From Bacteroidales bacterium UBA5536 (GTDB taxonomy: Bacteria; Bacteroidota; Bacteroidia; Bacteroidales; F082): 64,000 nt of DNA. Below are positions 62,061 to 64,000 of the stretch, piece by piece; position 1 is the stretch's first letter, and the number at the start of each line of letters is the position of its first letter. A program made the position numbers and the translations under genes. Location of the stretch: the NCBI GenBank assembly GCA_002426795.1, contig DINQ01000021.1, positions 62,339-126,338 of the forward strand, written 5' to 3'. The notes below the pieces were generated by a model. It had not been told where the DNA came from. It worked only from the letters and a program-made list of their open reading frames with translations, and made no database searches.

Positions 62061-63506
62061 ATGAAACGAAGACAATTCATCAAAAACAATGGTCTTGCAC
62101 TCGGCGCCCTCACCTTACCTTCATTCAGCGGATTTGCAGCCAATTTTCTGCTTCCGGTAGATGGTTATGTGTCGAACAGGCCGCCAATTACTGAACGAAC
62201 CTTCAGAAGCGAGGCCGTTGAAAGGATGATTGTTGATATTCAGGCAAAACTGGCCGACCCGCAAATTGCCTGGCTGTTCGAAAACTGTTATCCGAACACC
62301 CTTGACACCACGGTTGACTACGAAATCATCGATGGAAAGCCCGACACTTTCATCATCACCGGCGACATCGACGCCATGTGGTTGCGCGATTCCACGGCAC
62401 AGGTGTGGCCTTACCTGCCTTTGATCAATGAAGATGAGCCGCTTAAAAACATGATCAAAGGTCTCATCAACCGACAGGTGAAATGTGTTTTACTCGATCC
62501 CTATGCCAATGCTTTTTACAAGGATCTGACAAAGGTTTCTGATTGGAACGACGATGTTCCGCAGCCGGTTCCGGGAGTGCACGAGCGTAAATGGGAAATT
62601 GATTCGCTTTGTTATGTCGTGCGGCTGTCGAACCGTTACTACGAACTATCCGGAGACAACAGTATTTTTGATGCCAACTGGGACAAAGCCATGCGCCTGA
62701 TCGCACAAACTTTCAGAACCGAGCAGCGCATGGATGGCACTTCGCCTTACCGTTTTTCGCGCAGGACCAACGCCATGATTGATGCGCCCGTCTTTAACGG
62801 AACAGGCCGCCCCATCAAGCCAACAGGACTCATTTGCTCCATGTTTCGCCCTTCGGATGATGCCACCTTGTTTCCGTATCTGATTCCTTCGAATATCTTT
62901 GCCGAATTGTCGCTCAGGCAGTTGGCAACTATCTATATGGATGTTTTGAACGACCCTGCCTTTGCTGCTGAATGCAAAGCTTTTGCGGATGAAATCAGCG
63001 AAGCCTTGCAAATTTACGGCATGGCTGAACACCTCGGTTTTGGAAAAATCTTTGCTTACGAAGTCGACGGTTTTGGTAACAAAGTGTTTATGGACGATGC
63101 CAATGTACCTTCGCTCATGTCGCTGGCTTACCTTGAGCCATCCTATGCAAATGATCCTGTTTACCAACGCACCAGAAAATTTCTGCTAAGTGATGCCAAT
63201 CCCTATTACCTGCTTGGCGATCTGGGCGAAGGACAAGCCAGTCCACATACCGGCAAAGAAAAAATCTGGCCGATGGGCATCATTCTACGGGCCATGACAT
63301 CCAACGACCCCAAAGAGATTTTTCACTGCATCAAAATGCTGAAAAACACCCATGCCGAAACAGGTTTCATGCATGAGGCTTTTCACAAGGATGATCCTTA
63401 CGACTTTAACCGCGCCTGGTTTGCCTGGGCCAACACCCTCTTTGGTGAGCTGATCATCAAAGTGGTAGCCGAACATCCGGATGTTTTGGCGCAGCCAATT
63501 GACTGA
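62061..63506 (+). CDS. GH125 metal-independent alpha-mannosidase
   Basis: 481 residues with a twin-arginine-like signal (MKRRQFIKNNGLALGALTLP). The (alpha/alpha)6 barrel has TGDIDAMWLRDSTAQVWPY, YANAFYKD, ERKWEIDSLCY, GLICSMFRPSDDA, DDANVPSLMSLAYL and HPHTGKEKIWPMGI-type SPHTGKEKIWP, all GH125 features. Cleaves alpha-1,6-mannosidic links, as in N-glycan or mannan breakdown, in the periplasm. 47 nt before an isochorismatase-like gene. Confidence 0.95.
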   Translation: MKRRQFIKNNGLALGALTLPSFSGFAANFLLPVDGYVSNRPPITERTFRSEAVERMIVDIQAKLADPQIAWLFENCYPNTLDTTVDYEIIDGKPDTFIITGDIDAMWLRDSTAQVWPYLPLINEDEPLKNMIKGLINRQVKCVLLDPYANAFYKDLTKVSDWNDDVPQPVPGVHERKWEIDSLCYVVRLSNRYYELSGDNSIFDANWDKAMRLIAQTFRTEQRMDGTSPYRFSRRTNAMIDAPVFNGTGRPIKPTGLICSMFRPSDDATLFPYLIPSNIFAELSLRQLATIYMDVLNDPAFAAECKAFADEISEALQIYGMAEHLGFGKIFAYEVDGFGNKVFMDDANVPSLMSLAYLEPSYANDPVYQRTRKFLLSDANPYYLLGDLGEGQASPHTGKEKIWPMGIILRAMTSNDPKEIFHCIKMLKNTHAETGFMHEAFHKDDPYDFNRAWFAWANTLFGELIIKVVAEHPDVLAQPID

Positions 63507-63553
63507 AAATGAATCGAAAGTACAATGACCACAATTAAACACAGTAATTATAA

Positions 63554-64000
63554 ATGAATCAAGAGAATAAACTTCCGGCACTTCTGCTGATCGATATCCA
63601 ACAGGCTTTTCAGGATGTGGCTTATTGGGGCGGCGAACGAAACAACCTGGATGCAGAAGCAAAAGCTGCACAATTGCTGGGCTTTTGGCGCGATAGGAAT
63701 TGGCCAGTATTTCATGCCCAACATTGCTCTACAAACCCGAATTCACCACTGCATCCAGGTCATTCCGGAAACAGTTTCCATCCACTGGTTGCACCGCTTT
63801 CAGGCGAAACAGTCATCCGGAAAAATGTCAACAGTGCATTTATTGGCACCGATTTGCAGGAGCGATTGGAACGGGCAGGTATCGGAAAACTTGTGATTGC
63901 CGGACTTACAACCGATCATTGTGTTTCGACAACTGTGCGCATGGCAGCCAATCTGGGATTCGAAACCGTTATTGTCGCTGACGCATCAGCTACCTTTGCC
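63554..64000 (+). CDS. Isochorismatase-family cysteine hydrolase, partial
   Basis: ATG at 63554 gives 149 residues before the window ends, so the C-terminus is cut. Catalytic triad visible: Asp14 (LLIDIQQAF), Lys90 (IRKNVNSAF) and Cys123 (TTDHCVSTT). Substrates in the family are isochorismate, N-carbamoylsarcosine or nicotinamide; not assignable here. No close functional link to GH125 is evident. Confidence 0.92.
   Translation, partial: MNQENKLPALLLIDIQQAFQDVAYWGGERNNLDAEAKAAQLLGFWRDRNWPVFHAQHCSTNPNSPLHPGHSGNSFHPLVAPLSGETVIRKNVNSAFIGTDLQERLERAGIGKLVIAGLTTDHCVSTTVRMAANLGFETVIVADASATFA

Noticed and set aside
62646..63167. 173-codon minus-strand open frame
   Set aside because: Antisense to the GH125 gene, which carries all its family motifs.

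Overview
The window looks like a chromosomal segment of a Bacteroidota bacterium, probably class Bacteroidia. Pointers are several recognisable TAnnTTTG-type -7 boxes, many SPII lipoproteins, a type IX secretion (T9SS) C-terminal sorting domain on one esterase, DUF3667/DUF3124/DUF4932 proteins, and little dependence on strong Shine-Dalgarno sites. No rRNA, tRNA, CRISPR array, transposase or phage gene was seen.

Layout: 1-2.7 kb holds a partial TPR protein and a DASS/SLC13 transporter on the minus strand, divergent from carbamate kinase arcC. An intergenic stretch carries about four ~153-bp tandem repeats that run into the stop codon of rex (redox repressor). From 5.7 to 10.4 kb lies a [NiFe]-hydrogenase maturation block: hypAB and hypCDE on the minus strand, interrupted by a plus-strand cysteine-rich zinc-ribbon protein and a thioredoxin. 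hypF and hydrogenase structural genes are not in the window. From 10.5 to 22.3 kb come small membrane and lipoproteins, a DUF481 porin-like protein, a GH30 enzyme, a decayed amidohydrolase, a PafA-like phosphatase, a YfcC-family carrier, a CDP-alcohol phosphotransferase and a GH-A clan glycosidase.

From 22.5 to 25.5 kb is a tightly packed light-related module: a TIGR03643-type protein, a photolyase FAD-domain protein without the usual N-terminal domain, DUF2256 (45 aa, overlapping the next gene by 8 nt), and a cryptochrome/photolyase-like protein whose C-terminus is out of frame after a run of eight G. Then come a C-type lectin lipoprotein, an M1-M28-PDZ peptidase fusion, and an amidohydrolase fused to an outer-membrane beta-barrel, the most unusual architecture here. 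From 32.7 to 45 kb are small detoxification-type enzymes, an AraC regulator, a nitroreductase, an alpha/beta hydrolase, and an AT-rich stretch with a DUF4932 protein, a SpoU methyltransferase fused to a MarR-like winged helix, and an overlapping ketopantoate-reductase-like gene. From 45 to 64 kb are mostly housekeeping and accessory enzymes: aldo/keto reductase, Gfo/Idh/MocA, T9SS esterase, pentapeptide protein, lipocalin, serine hydrolase, bacterioferritin, amidase, kynureninase, GH125 mannosidase and a partial isochorismatase-family hydrolase.

Five loci (10.55, 15.4, 25.3, 33.8 and 41.3 kb) show stops or frameshifts, so either this lineage is losing genes or the assembly has residual indel/base errors. 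Redox themes recur: Rex with a candidate operator upstream of its own promoter, a CRP/FNR- or Rex-like palindrome before arcC, hydrogenase maturation, thioredoxin and flavin photoreceptors.
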